Shown piece after piece: positions 1 through 8,974 of a stretch of 64,000 bases of DNA. Origin of the DNA: a bacterium. GTDB lineage: Bacteria; UBP6; UBA1177. Numbering within the stretch: position 1 is the first letter of the stretch; every line of letters begins with the position of its first letter. The notes beneath the pieces were generated by a model, which made no database searches, had not been told where the DNA came from, and worked only from the letters and a program-made list of their open reading frames with translations. The position numbers and the translations under genes are program-made. The DNA lies in the NCBI GenBank assembly GCA_017538365.1, contig JAFYIZ010000047.1, positions 1 to 64,000 of the forward strand, in the 5' to 3' direction.

Positions 1-1
1 C

Positions 2-214
2 GACCGCATAGAAAAACTTCCCGATGAAAATCCGACCATAGGAATCCTGCTCTGCACGAGCAAAAACGATACTGTCGTGAAAATGACTCTGCCGCAGGAC
101 AACAAAACCATTCTTCCGAAAGAATATCAGATCTATCTGCCGACATCGGAACAGTTGGTGAAAGAAGTAAACGAGGCAAAACAGATCGTGGAAGATACGA
201 AAAAACAATCATGA
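2..214 (+). CDS. C-terminal fragment of a YhcG/DUF1016-type PDDEXK nuclease-family protein
   Basis: The window opens inside this gene; 70 residues and a TGA stop are visible. The visible part reads ENPTIGILLCTSKNDTVVKM and then LPKEYQIYLPTSEQLVKEV. That matches the usual C-terminal end of YhcG/DUF1016 proteins, where a PTIGLLLCKSKN-like strand is followed by an LPS-E-LE helix. These proteins carry a PDDEXK nuclease fold, often sit beside type I restriction genes, and have poorly defined functions. The catalytic residues lie outside the window. The broken restriction-modification locus directly downstream fits that habit. The family call is recognition by eye from a short tail, so moderate confidence. 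Confidence 0.6.
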   Translation, partial: DRIEKLPDENPTIGILLCTSKNDTVVKMTLPQDNKTILPKEYQIYLPTSEQLVKEVNEAKQIVEDTKKQS

Positions 215-241
215 AAAAGTCGTGACAGTCACGACTTTTTC
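214..241 (+). terminator. Intrinsic terminator overlapping the stop codon of the YhcG-like gene
   Basis: Inverted repeat with arms AAAAAGTCGTGAC (214-226) and GTCACGACTTTTT (228-240), ending in a T run. The left arm begins on the last base of the TGA stop. The stem is long and nearly loopless, so the centre probably opens. It should separate the YhcG-like gene from the restriction-modification locus. Confidence 0.8.
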
Positions 242-485
242 CGAAATTTAATCTTACTGGATTCCGTAATATTAAAATCAGTTTGACCGATCAATAAGTT
301 GCACATCTTTTGTTGCATCTCGAATTAAATTAAGCGCAAAAACCAATCGCAAAAACACATCGTTTTCTTTGACTCTCCTTAGATAAAAATTGGAAAATTA
401 TTCAATGAAATTAAGTGGTTATTCTCTTGAAAAGGGGTGGAGTTTGGGGTATGGTGCGGGGCGTTGGTTGGTTGGGAGAAAAAGC

Positions 486-1691
486 ATGATAACAAAAGAT
501 AATTTTTCAGATGTTCTTGTTCAGCTTGGGTTCCGGAAAAAAAAACGGATATATACTAAACATTTTGATTCTGTTGATTGCGATTTAAAAGCTGACTTTT
601 CAAATAAAAAGCTCATTTACCCGGAAGACAAAGGGTTTGAAGTAAATGACGGTACGACTAGTAATTTTGAACATCCTGAAAATTTTGTTGTTTTTGAGTG
701 TGTAAACCGCCTCTTCGAAAAAGGCTATCGTCCAGAACATATTGAACTTGAACCCCGCTGGTCTCTTGGTCATGGCGGTAAAAGCGGTAAGGCTGATATT
801 TGTGTAAAAAATAAAGACGGCTCTCCATATCTGTGCATAATTGAATGTAAGACCGCTGACACAGAATACAAAAAAGAACTTTCTAATATGAAGGCAGATG
901 GCGGACAGCTTTTTTCTTACTGGCAGCAGTCAAAGGCTACAAAATGGCTCGTGCTGTATGCAAGTGATTTTGATGAAACAAATCAGAAAGTTACTTCTAC
1001 TGTATCAACTATAAACTGTTCAGATGATGCCAACTTTATTGAGCTTGCAAAAGATGATAAATCATTAAAACTTTACAAAGACGCTACGACGGTAGAAAGT
1101 CTGTTTGATGTTTGGAAAGAAACTTATGAGCAGAAATTCTATGGCGACATCATTTTTGATGAAGAAACTATCGCTTATGATATTGGTGTTCTTCCGCTCA
1201 AAAAGAAAAGGCTTGTCGACTTCAACCGTGATGATAAGATCGTAAATCAGTTTGAAGAGATTCTGCGTCACAACAATGTAAGCGACAAGGAAAACGCCTT
1301 TAACCGCTTGATAGCGCTTTTTATCGCAAAACTTTACGATGAGAAAACAAAATCTCCGGAAAGCGAAGTTGAATTCCAGTACAAGACAGGAACAGACACT
1401 TATCAGAAAATGCAGGACAGGCTTCAGAAGCTTCATCACTTTGGAATGAAGGAGTTTATGAAGGAAGATGTTTTTTATGTAGCCGACGACTATGTAAAAA
1501 ATGTGATGAAAAATGCAATCGGCGAAAACCGTGAACAGCTGGAAGCAGAGCTGAATGAAACAATCACAAAGTTGAAGTTTTACACCAACAACGATTTTGC
1601 ATTTAAGGATGTTCACAACAAGGCTCTTTTCTATCAGAACGGAAAAATTCTTGTTGAAATGGTAGATTTTCCAAAAATACAGAATTATTGA
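486..1691 (+). pseudogene. 5' part of a broken single-chain restriction-modification gene: nuclease and helical region
   Basis: 401 codons, starting at ATG 486. That start has GGGAG at 474-478 and gives MITKDNFSDVLVQLGF, the usual beginning of this family; an upstream in-frame TTG at 390 has no good ribosome site. Residues 100-125 hold a PD-(D/E)xK type nuclease core: D104 in GKADI, then E120 and K122 in IIECK, as in HsdR N-terminal domains. The rest resembles the helical region before an N6 methylase. The frame stops at 1689-1691. One base skipped in the A5 tract at 1673-1677 would continue as PKYRIIDSNELQLLGD and then GQFFTPIPIT, the family's expected junction. So this is the front half of one gene joined to 1831-4212. 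A sequencing error in the A tract is possible, but a second lesion follows at 1801. Confidence 0.8.
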
Positions 1692-1830
1692 CTCAAACGA
1701 GCTACAGCTTTTGGGCGATATGTTCGAGCAGCTTTTGAACAAGGGCTTTAAGCAGAACGAAGGTCAGTTCTTTACGCCGATTCCGATTACCTGTTTTATC
1801 TGAAAATGCCTTCCGCTTGAAAGCATTATT

Positions 1831-4212
1831 ATGGACGAAGAAAAGAAAGAAATCCGATACCCAAAGGTTATAGATTACGCATGTGGTGCAGGGCACTTTT
1901 TAACAGAAGGATTTCGTGAGATAAATGAAAAAATTGGCGAGCTTGGCTTAAAAGCAGAAAAGGGCTGGGAACGCGACTGCATTTTTGGAATTGAAAAAGA
2001 TTACCGCCTTGCTCGTGTAAGCAAAATATCAATGTTCATGCATGGAGCTGATAACGGAAACATTGTTTTTGGAGACGGACTTGACAATCACAATGAAAAA
2101 ATCGTGATTGAAAACGGACAGTTCGATATTCTCGTTGCAAATCCGCCGTACAGCGTGAGCGCATTCAAAAATCATCTTGAACTTAAAAACAATGAGCTTA
2201 AACTTCTCGACTACATTTCAAAAGACGGAAAAGAAATCGAAACGCTTTTTGTTGAGCGAATCGCACAGCTTTTAAAGCCGAAAGGAATTGCTGCCGTAAT
2301 CTTGCCAAGTTCAATTTTGAGCAATTCAAGCACAAGCTACATAAAAGCTCGTGAAGAAATTCTCAAGAACTTTGCCGTTCACGCAATCGTACAGTTTGGT
2401 AGCAAGACTTTTGGAGCGACCGGCACGAATACAGTTGTTTTGTACTTGCAGAAAAACAATGAGCCGCCTGTAAAGAGCGAAATTGTCAAAGACAATGTAA
2501 CTGCAATTTTTGAAAACGAAGATTTGAAAGTTGTAAGCGACAAGGAGATTTTTGATTCTTACTGCAATAAAATCAGTGTTTCAAAAGAGGATTATCTTGC
2601 GTTTATAAAGACTGCCCGCTATAACGAAGATTACAAACAGCACAAAACACATTTCTATTTTGGAATGTATGTAAAAGAGTTTGAGGCAAGTGCAGATTTT
2701 AAAAAGCTTAAAGCAGAAAAGTTGAATAAGGCATTTTATGATTACGCACTGAATATAGAAAAGGAAAAACTCTATTATTTTGCGCTTGTCTACAAGCAGA
2801 AAACACTTGTTGTTACTGCCCCTAGCGACAACGCCGAGCAGGAAAACTTTTTGGGCTACAGCTGGAGCAACCGCAAGGGCGACGAAGGAATCAAAATTAA
2901 AAGCAGTTCTCCACAAAATTCATGCGGACTTTTGTACAATGTTGACGACGAAGAACATAGCATTGCCCACTATGTAAAAGATGCGTTCTTAGGGATTTAC
3001 CGCAACGATAAATACATCTCCGCAAACGCCCTCAAAGATATGATTGACTTTAACCGAGTAAGTTTTGACAAGGCGATTAAGACGAGCGTTCAGAGTGGAG
3101 CAGTGCAGATTGAAAGCAAGTTTTCGCTGAAAAATATATCTGAACTTTTTGATTGTTCTGCAGGTGGTGATAAGCCAAAAGAGTTTTCTGAAATTGAGAC
3201 AGATATTTTCAAAATACCAGTTTATGCTAATGGAATTGAAAATGATGGTTTAGTTGGTTTTACAAAGAATGCAAAGATTTTTGATGAGTGTATTACAATA
3301 GCTGGGCGAGGAACTTTGGGATTTTCAGTTATAAGGAAAAATCCTTTCGTGCCTATTGTCCGATTGATAGTCGCCATTCCGAAATCTAAAAACATAAATC
3401 TCTATTTTGCAAAACTAATGTTTGATTTACTTGATTATTCAAATACTGGTGGCGTAATTCCTCAATTAACAGTTCCAAATTTTATAAATAATAAAATTCC
3501 ACTTCCACCATTAGATGTGCAGAAATCAATCGTTGCAGAATGTGAAGCCGTTGATTCAGAATATCAGAATGCACAGAAAGAGATTGAGGACAACAAGGCA
3601 GAAATTGCTGAGATAATGGCAAATGTGCAGGGAGAAGAAAGGCGACTTTCTGAACTTTGCTCAGTAATAAATCCTTCTAAATCAGATATTCGGGATATAT
3701 CAGATGATACTATTGTTTCATTTGTTGACATGCCTTCTGTCAGTAATGATGGTTTTATCGAGAAAAAATTAGATAAACCATTAGCTGAACTGAGGAAAGG
3801 CAGTTACACATATTTTGCAGAAAATGACATCATTATTGCAAAAATAACTCCATGCATGGAAAACGGAAAATGCGCAATTGCAAGAAATCTTACGAACAAA
3901 ATTGGAATGGGAAGCTCTGAATTCCATGTATTCAGAATAAAATCTGACTATTCAACAGAATTTGTGTTTGATTATCTGAATCGTGCAGAAATTCGTAATG
4001 AAGCACAGAAAAATATGACAGGTGCAAGCGGTCATCGTCGTGTTCCTATATCTTTCTATGAAGCATTAACAATCCCTGTTCCACCTCTTGCCGAACAGCA
4101 GAAAATCGTCGCTCAAATCTCCGCTCTGGAAGAAAAAATAACCGCCGCAAAGCGTGTAATGGCAGAGTGCCCAGAGAAGAAACAGGCGGTGCTGGATAAA
4201 TTTTTGAAATAA
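1831..4212 (+). pseudogene. 3' part of the broken restriction-modification gene: N6 adenine methylase and two specificity domains
   Basis: 793 codons remain open from the first ATG after an in-frame TGA at 1801-1803. The frame before the TGA (from about 1681) reads GQFFTPIPITCFI and would continue KCLPLESI, so the TGA probably replaces a sense codon such as TGG. SAM motif I is DYACGAGHF (residues 15-23) and the catalytic motif IV is NPPY (104-107), which define a gamma-class N6 adenine methylase. From about residue 430 two HsdS-like target recognition domains follow. Each is closed by a typical hinge, PLPPLDVQKSIVAE and PVPPLAEQQKIVAQ, with a helical spacer between. With the 5' part this makes nuclease-methylase-specificity in one chain, a type IIG/type I-like design. 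The methylase half lacks its start region and is probably not made as a normal protein. Confidence 0.8.
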
Positions 4213-4218
4213 ACCGTC

Positions 4219-4341
4219 TGAATTTATTGGGGAAGTGGTTCTGACACACGCCCCAGTCATCTTGAACGAATGTGAAAGATCTCTGAGATTCTTCGCTCAC
4301 GCTCAGAATGACGAGCGGGCGGGCCGCCCGCGCTCCGACAA
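4219..4341. repeat. Dispersed intergenic repeat, copy 1
   Basis: Starts just after the methylase/specificity stop with GAATTTATTGGGGAA. It continues into a 59 bp core (4258-4316: CATCTTGAACG to GAATGACGAGC) and ends in a GC-rich GGGCCGCCCGCGCTCCGAC block. Copy 2 lies about 480 bp downstream; the cores differ at only two of 59 positions. Frames through this core read ILSVSEESQRSF, a string often mis-annotated as protein in bacterial genomes. It is non-coding here. Confidence 0.8.
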
Positions 4342-4386
4342 AACGGATCATTTTATGTTGCGGATAAAATTTTTCTTAAATAAATC

Positions 4387-4415
4387 TTGACAAAGCCTAT
4401 TTTAAATTATATACC
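4387..4415 (+). promoter_or_regulatory. Predicted sigma-70-like promoter of a candidate small RNA
   Basis: TTGACA at 4387-4392 with an AT-rich -10 region, TATATA (4408-4413) or TATACC (4410-4415), giving 15-17 bp spacing. No clear gene follows at coding distance, but an intrinsic terminator ends about 60 bp downstream. Confidence 0.45.
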
Positions 4416-4420
4416 GCGTT

Positions 4421-4481
4421 CAATGCAACGCCATTCTTTCTTGAATGGTTATGAGCCACGCCTGTCGTGGCTCTTTTTTTT
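4421..4481 (+). ncRNA. Candidate small RNA with two hairpins
   Basis: About 60 nt lie between the predicted promoter and a strong terminator. The first hairpin is CCATTC / GAATGG (4431-4436, 4443-4448) with a six-base loop. The second is GAGCCACG / CGTGGCTC (4453-4460, 4466-4473) with loop CCTGT, followed by eight T residues. No reading frame of note fits inside. The layout (promoter, 5' hairpin, terminator hairpin) is that of a short regulatory RNA. It could also be debris of a lost gene end. Sequence-only inference. Confidence 0.4.
4453..4481 (+). terminator. Intrinsic terminator
   Basis: Perfect 8 bp stem GAGCCACG/CGTGGCTC, five-base loop, then eight T residues. It ends the candidate small RNA. 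Confidence 0.75.
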
Positions 4482-4493
4482 GGCTTGGTCTTA

Positions 4494-4616
4494 ATGAAAA
4501 ACAACTACAAACGCTTTGAAAATGCGGTTATGCCGGACAATGTGCCGACTGCGGACGGCAAGACATATTCCATTCCTCAGGAGTGGAAAGCGAAACAATT
4601 TTTCCAGAAATCTTAG
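4494..4616 (+). CDS. Doubtful 40-residue ORF, possibly a gene remnant
   Basis: ATG to TAG encodes a peptide starting MKNNYKRFENAVMPDNVPTA and ending QEWKAKQFFQKS. The composition looks like ordinary soluble protein. There is no ribosome binding site, and it begins 13 bp after a terminator T run. A hairpin TTCGGAA/TTCCGAA lies right after the stop. I do not recognise it; a decayed gene fragment is as likely as a real small protein. Confidence 0.2.
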   Translation: MKNNYKRFENAVMPDNVPTADGKTYSIPQEWKAKQFFQKS

Positions 4617-4697
4617 TTGTTCGGAAATTCCGAACAGGTCAAAACCACAAACGCCATTAGGGGAGACGCCATGGTATGACGTCTCTGCGACAAAACG

Positions 4698-4870
4698 ACT
4701 GAATTTATTGGGGAATGGTTCAAGATTCCAAATTGGAATCTTAGAAAGCCTGCAGGCGAGCCGCCCGCGCTCCGACACACGCCCTCGTCGTCATCTTGAA
4801 CGAATGTGAAAGATCTTTGAGATTCTTCGCTTACGCTCAGAATGACGAGCAACATCCCCTCGCCACACTG
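4698..4870. repeat. Dispersed intergenic repeat, copy 2, with nested hairpins
   Basis: Repeats GAATTTATTGGGGAA and the 59 bp core (4792-4850) of copy 1, with a 50-60 bp insert between them. The insert holds the hairpin AGATTCCAAATTGGAATCT (4722-4740) and the block CCTGCAGGCGAGCCGCCCGC (4749-4768). A related block occurs inverted at 57629-57657. Beyond it, to about 4950, are further repeat-like pieces: TAGGGGAGCTGG and a GGCGC/GCGCC hairpin. The TAGGGGAGCTGG piece is shared with 25017-25028. Confidence 0.7.
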
Positions 4871-4965
4871 GAGAGGTTTAGAAATCATACCGCTTCTAGG
4901 CTCCACTGCCGTAGGGGAGCTGGCGCAAAGCGCCTGATGGGATCAAGGGTGAGGTCCGAAAAGTT

Positions 4966-6300
4966 TTATCTATTGATTACTACGATGAAATCACGACCGT
5001 TTCTGCTTATCGTGAAGAGGAGTTTCTTTGATTTGTTGATGATCTGGTTTGCTTCAGCGGCGTTTTTGACCCGTTTTTTGTTGATCGCGACTATTACGTC
5101 CCCCGGCATGAGGCCTGCGGAGTAGGCAAGCGAACCCTGTTCGACATTGGAAACTGTGATCTTTCCTTTGTTGTCGGAGAGCGTGAGTCCTATCTCGTCG
5201 AGGACTTTCTGGTCGAGTTCCTGCGGAGTGTCTGAAGGCTGGAAGTTTTTGTCGAGAACGACGTCTAACTTCATCGGTTTGCCGTTTCGGATGATCTCAA
5301 GCGGTATCTTTTTGCCGTAAGGGCTGAATGCGACCGCTGTTCTGAACTGCGAGATGTTTTCAACTTCCTTGCCGTCGAATTTCGTGATGAGGTCGTACTG
5401 CTGAACTCCAGCTTTGTCTGCCGGGCTTTTCGGTTCGACGCTCGAAACGAGGATTCCGTTTACCGATTTATCGATCTCGAAGTAGTTTCTGATGTCGTCG
5501 TTAAGTTCCTGAATGACGATACCCATCATCGCGCGCTGTATCTTTTTGCCGCTTTTGAGCTGCTGCGTGATCTCTTTGACCATGTTCGCCGGAACTGCAA
5601 GGCCGATCCCCATGTAGCCGCCTGACTGCGAAAGTATCGCGGTGTTCATTCCGATGACTTCGCCTTCGACATTGAGGAGAGGTCCGCCCGAGTTTCCTGG
5701 GTTGATGGCAGCGTCTGTCTGGATGAAGTCTTCGTAGTCCGTGACGCGCATTCCGCTTCTCCCTTTTGCAGAGACGATGCCGAACGTGACGCTGTTTGAA
5801 AGGCCGAACGGGTTGCCTATCGCGATCGCGAAACTGCCGACTTTTATTTTATCCGAATCGGCGAACTTGAGTTCCTGAATTTCTCCTTTTTTGAAGTCTT
5901 CTATCTTGATGAGACCGACATCGGTGTGCGGATCGGTGCCGATGAGTTTCGCGCTGAAAGTCTTGCCGTCTATCATGACTTCGATCTTATCTGCTTTTTC
6001 GACAACATGGTTGTTTGTTACGATGAAACCTTCCTTGTCGTCGATTACGAAACCAGAGCCCTGCGCCTGGCTTTTTCTGCTGCGCGGCTGCATCGGATTG
6101 CCGAAAAAGAAATCGAAGAACGGGTCACGAGCTCTCTGCTGCTCGGTTATCTCGACTTTGATCGAAGCGACGCTTTTTTTCGCTTTTTCCGAAACTTTGA
6201 TGATTTCCTGCTCGAAATCACGCATGTCAGAAGCACTTATCTGAGCGAAAGAAAAGAACAAAAAGAGCGGTAAAAACAAGAACTTTGTGAAATTTTTCAT
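4966..6300 (-). CDS. degP: Periplasmic serine protease HtrA/DegP family
   Basis: 444 residues. Start taken at the ATG at 6300, preceded by GGAGGG; an upstream in-frame ATG would add nine residues and spoil the signal peptide (MKNFTKFLFLPLFLFF..., cleavage near ASA/SD). The trypsin-like domain shows the catalytic triad H98 (TNNHVV), D127 (HTDVGL) and S204 (NPGNSGGPL). Two PDZ domains follow, about 255-345 and 360-440. An aromatic-rich FFDFFFG loop near residue 61 is the LA-loop region typical of DegP. It degrades or refolds misfolded envelope proteins in the periplasm. It stands alone after two envelope genes on the same strand with about 90 bp between, so it may have its own promoter. Family certain; DegP versus DegQ not resolved. 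Confidence 0.92.
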   Translation of the reverse strand: MKNFTKFLFLPLFLFFSFAQISASDMRDFEQEIIKVSEKAKKSVASIKVEITEQQRARDPFFDFFFGNPMQPRSRKSQAQGSGFVIDDKEGFIVTNNHVVEKADKIEVMIDGKTFSAKLIGTDPHTDVGLIKIEDFKKGEIQELKFADSDKIKVGSFAIAIGNPFGLSNSVTFGIVSAKGRSGMRVTDYEDFIQTDAAINPGNSGGPLLNVEGEVIGMNTAILSQSGGYMGIGLAVPANMVKEITQQLKSGKKIQRAMMGIVIQELNDDIRNYFEIDKSVNGILVSSVEPKSPADKAGVQQYDLITKFDGKEVENISQFRTAVAFSPYGKKIPLEIIRNGKPMKLDVVLDKNFQPSDTPQELDQKVLDEIGLTLSDNKGKITVSNVEQGSLAYSAGLMPGDVIVAINKKRVKNAAEANQIINKSKKLLFTISRNGRDFIVVINR

Positions 6301-6392
6301 ATTTCCCTCCAACAAAAAAACTCTCAATAAACAATCACTTGCTTTTATTTATTTCCGTTTTTGCGAAAGAAAAGGGGGGAGGAGAAATTTAT

Positions 6393-7319
6393 TTAGTAGT
6401 AGAATCCGGCGACGATAAGGTATCCGATATCTTTGTGAGTCGATTTTCTGCCGTCGTTTTCCCGGAATTCCGCCGATCCGAGGATTCCGACACCGAGTTT
6501 CGGACGTATTTTTCCGGCGATTTCAAAAGGAAGGACGTAAGACATGCTTGCCGTATACTCAAGAAAATTCTGTGTCACTCCGACTTTGTCGAAAACATAG
6601 TTTCCCGATCTTTTTTTAAGGACTGCAGATTTGTATTTAGCCTGCCAGAATGAAAAACTGCCGCTCAGAAGAATGCCTCCGAAAGGGGAAAAGCTGAAAA
6701 GGACTTCTTCCGAAAGCTCGACAGCAGGGACCTGCCATTTGACCGAATCTGTTTCGTAAACGCGCAGGGTGAGCGGGTCAAAAAACAGCTTTTGATCGGT
6801 GAAAAGGCAGAAAGTGGGGTAGAAAACAAGTGCGAAACGGTTGTTTATGCGCTCTGTGTATTTGTCTATCCTGAGTTTCAGGAAGGGGAAGATCATGTCT
6901 AACTGCATATTGTCTTCAAAAGTGACAGTTGAATCTTCGAGATCGAAATAGCCGAATTCCTCGTTTTTCACACGCTTGTATTCAACTCCGGCACTGAGCG
7001 CGAAAAGTGCAGGATCTTTTTTTACGTAAAACCCGAAAACCTCGGCTCCAATGACGAAAGTTTTCGAAAAAAGGGCGTATCTGCTGTTCTTGTAGTCTTC
7101 CAGACTCTTTTTTTCAGCCGCGATGTAGTAGTTTCCGTACAAAGATGAAAAAATATCGGAAGTGTAGTGCCAGAGGATGTCGGCAGCCGGAATGAAGCCC
7201 GAAGTCTGGCTGTACTGGATATTCACGCTGAATTTGTTCTGCGGCGCTTCTTCTTTTGCGAAGACGGAAAAAAGTGGAAATATAACGAGTGTAAAGGTTA
7301 AATATCTGATCTTATTCAT
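6393..7319 (-). CDS. Exported beta-barrel-like protein of unknown function
   Basis: 308 residues with a Sec signal peptide (MNKIRYLTFTLVIFPLFSVFA, cleavage before KEE). The mature part is rich in alternating aromatic/hydrophobic strands such as NIQYSQTSGF, YKRVKNEEFGYFDL and FALVFYPTFCLF. It ends in -AGFYY, an aromatic C-terminus of the kind seen in outer-membrane barrels. No named family recognised. Its ATG overlaps the stop of the upstream lipoprotein gene (TAATG), so the two are almost certainly translated together and may form an envelope pair. Barrel nature is inference from pattern. Confidence 0.7.
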   Translation of the reverse strand: MNKIRYLTFTLVIFPLFSVFAKEEAPQNKFSVNIQYSQTSGFIPAADILWHYTSDIFSSLYGNYYIAAEKKSLEDYKNSRYALFSKTFVIGAEVFGFYVKKDPALFALSAGVEYKRVKNEEFGYFDLEDSTVTFEDNMQLDMIFPFLKLRIDKYTERINNRFALVFYPTFCLFTDQKLFFDPLTLRVYETDSVKWQVPAVELSEEVLFSFSPFGGILLSGSFSFWQAKYKSAVLKKRSGNYVFDKVGVTQNFLEYTASMSYVLPFEIAGKIRPKLGVGILGSAEFRENDGRKSTHKDIGYLIVAGFYY

Positions 7320-8974
7320 TATTTGCTCATATCGATTATCCAGAAATCTAGGTCGCTTTTGTGCAGATATGATGTTGTCTGCGAATTCATGTAGACGGTT
7401 TTTGCCTGAGATTCCTGATTGTTGGGTTCGTAGTTCGAAACATCGGTGAAACTTTCTTTATCAGAATTCCATTTGTCATTGTCGAACGAGCCGACGCCGA
7501 TTGAATAAACTCCTTCGGTATTGAGCGATAAACTCTGCGCGATGAGTTTGTATTTTGCGTCTGGTCTGTACGGGACCCAGACGACGCTCGACATGCTGAC
7601 TATCTCACGGTGCGGTGAGAGGAGAATGAAGGGATTCGACATTGTGGAATAAAGGTAAATCGGCACCGATTTTCTGAAAATCCGCAGAGTTACGACATCT
7701 TCCCATGTCTCGCCGTTTATGTCTTTGAGCGAAACTGTAAACTCGACATCGTGATAAACTGCATTTTTCAGGTCGGCAATCTTTGAAAAGGGGATAGTTT
7801 CAATGGAAAAGCTGTAAGAAACATACCTTTCAGGCTCGATTGTGCCTAAAATTTCGTCTTTTGCTTCTACCTTGACCGAGGAGTCTGCGGTTTTCAGCGA
7901 GACCGTCGTGGCTGAAGCGTCCTGATTTCCGAGGTTGTAGACGCGGAGACGGATCGTGTATCTGTTGCCCTCTTCGCTATTATCACGGTCTTCGGCATAG
8001 TAGACGTCGTTTGTCGTGTCGAGAAGCGCTTTGTAAATGTAGCCGTTTTTTGAAAAGTAGAAATTCCCGGCGTTAAGGTGGTCTGCGATCGTCTGCGTTA
8101 CGCTTGTTCCTTCGACCGAGATCGTGTATTCGCCCGAAACTATGCCGTCAAACTCGGTGTTTCCGCCGCTTCCAGAAGTCTGCTCGTATGTTTCGCCTGA
8201 ATCCTGTGTGTTTTCAAGGACGACGTCGATCCCGCCGACACCGCTTCCCGAAGGCGATTTTGTGAAACTGTCGGCACGCATTACATGCAGTTTCAGAGTT
8301 GCGTCGGTAATGCTGTTGCGGATTAACCTGAAAGTCTCGTCTTCAGTAGATATTTCAAGCATGTTGTCATCGATTTTAGTGACAGATTCCGGTACGAACT
8401 GGCTGTTGTAAGAGCCGCGCGTGATGCCGTTTGTCCCGAGATAGAAATCGGAACCGTTATCGAGCCTGAACCACTTTCCGCGGAAAGCCTTTTTTATCTT
8501 CGGAACGCACTTCGGCTCGTAGTATTCATTTGTTAAATAGCAGGAGCCGCTTTCGACGATTTCACTTTCAGGGAAGAGAGATTTGCAGTTTTTCTGTTTT
8601 TCCCAGACATGTCCTGTGTATAAGTGCTCAAAGCTCTCGCATTTTTCGATATCGTCGCCGTTGCAGCGGTAACTGCTGCCGTGTTCGCAGAGGTATTTGG
8701 ACTCTACAGAGCATGAACATGAATATGAGTGAGTGCTGCATGAAGGTTTTCCGATATCGGAGGGGCACCCTATCGCGCAGTTTTCAACCTGCTCCCAGTA
8801 GTAGTCCCCGCCGTTAGGACGGCACTGTTCAAGGTAGATTCCGTTGCACTGGTAAGAGTAGGCGTTCGAACTTGAGCAGTCACCGAAGCATGATGAAATC
8901 AAAAAGGCGAGAGACGAAACGAAAAACAGAAAAAATCCGTATCTATATCTTGAAATCACAGATTTTTTTGTCAT
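7319..8974 (-). CDS. Large cysteine-rich lipoprotein with CARDB-like domain
   Basis: 551 residues from ATG 8974, which has GGAGG four bases upstream; an in-frame ATG at 9010 lacks a ribosome site. Lipobox LISSC with C29 as the lipid anchor. Residues 30-145 hold repeated Cys modules of the form Y.CNG..LE.C......W...ENC (CNGIYLEQC, CNGDDIEKC). A middle segment includes an Ig-like stretch NRYTIRLRVYNLGNQDAS (CARDB-like). The end, EPNNQESQAKTVYM then SDLDFWIID, resembles bacterial pre-peptidase C-terminal domains. Probably a surface-exposed binding protein; exact role unknown. Translationally coupled to the following barrel-like gene. Confidence 0.7.
   Translation of the reverse strand: MTKKSVISRYRYGFFLFFVSSLAFLISSCFGDCSSSNAYSYQCNGIYLEQCRPNGGDYYWEQVENCAIGCPSDIGKPSCSTHSYSCSCSVESKYLCEHGSSYRCNGDDIEKCESFEHLYTGHVWEKQKNCKSLFPESEIVESGSCYLTNEYYEPKCVPKIKKAFRGKWFRLDNGSDFYLGTNGITRGSYNSQFVPESVTKIDDNMLEISTEDETFRLIRNSITDATLKLHVMRADSFTKSPSGSGVGGIDVVLENTQDSGETYEQTSGSGGNTEFDGIVSGEYTISVEGTSVTQTIADHLNAGNFYFSKNGYIYKALLDTTNDVYYAEDRDNSEEGNRYTIRLRVYNLGNQDASATTVSLKTADSSVKVEAKDEILGTIEPERYVSYSFSIETIPFSKIADLKNAVYHDVEFTVSLKDINGETWEDVVTLRIFRKSVPIYLYSTMSNPFILLSPHREIVSMSSVVWVPYRPDAKYKLIAQSLSLNTEGVYSIGVGSFDNDKWNSDKESFTDVSNYEPNNQESQAKTVYMNSQTTSYLHKSDLDFWIIDMSK

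Noticed and set aside
241-485. N-terminal extension of the RM gene from TTG 390
   Set aside because: No ribosome site at 390 and the extra 32 residues have no family counterpart; ATG 486 has GGGAG and the family-typical start. The rest of 241-485 is AT-rich with nothing clear.
1801-1803. TGA read as Trp or selenocysteine
   Set aside because: TGA is used as a normal stop by several intact genes in the window (for example 19748 and 20227), no SECIS-like hairpin follows, and an independent frameshift lies just upstream.
4046-4351. ORFs coding for SVSEESQRSF-type peptides around 4046-4351 and 4613-4906
   Set aside because: They are translations of the dispersed intergenic repeat, overlap real genes and have no ribosome sites.
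4421-4481. tRNA or tmRNA fragment
   Set aside because: The hairpins do not form a cloverleaf, and there is no T-loop GTTCRA or CCA end.
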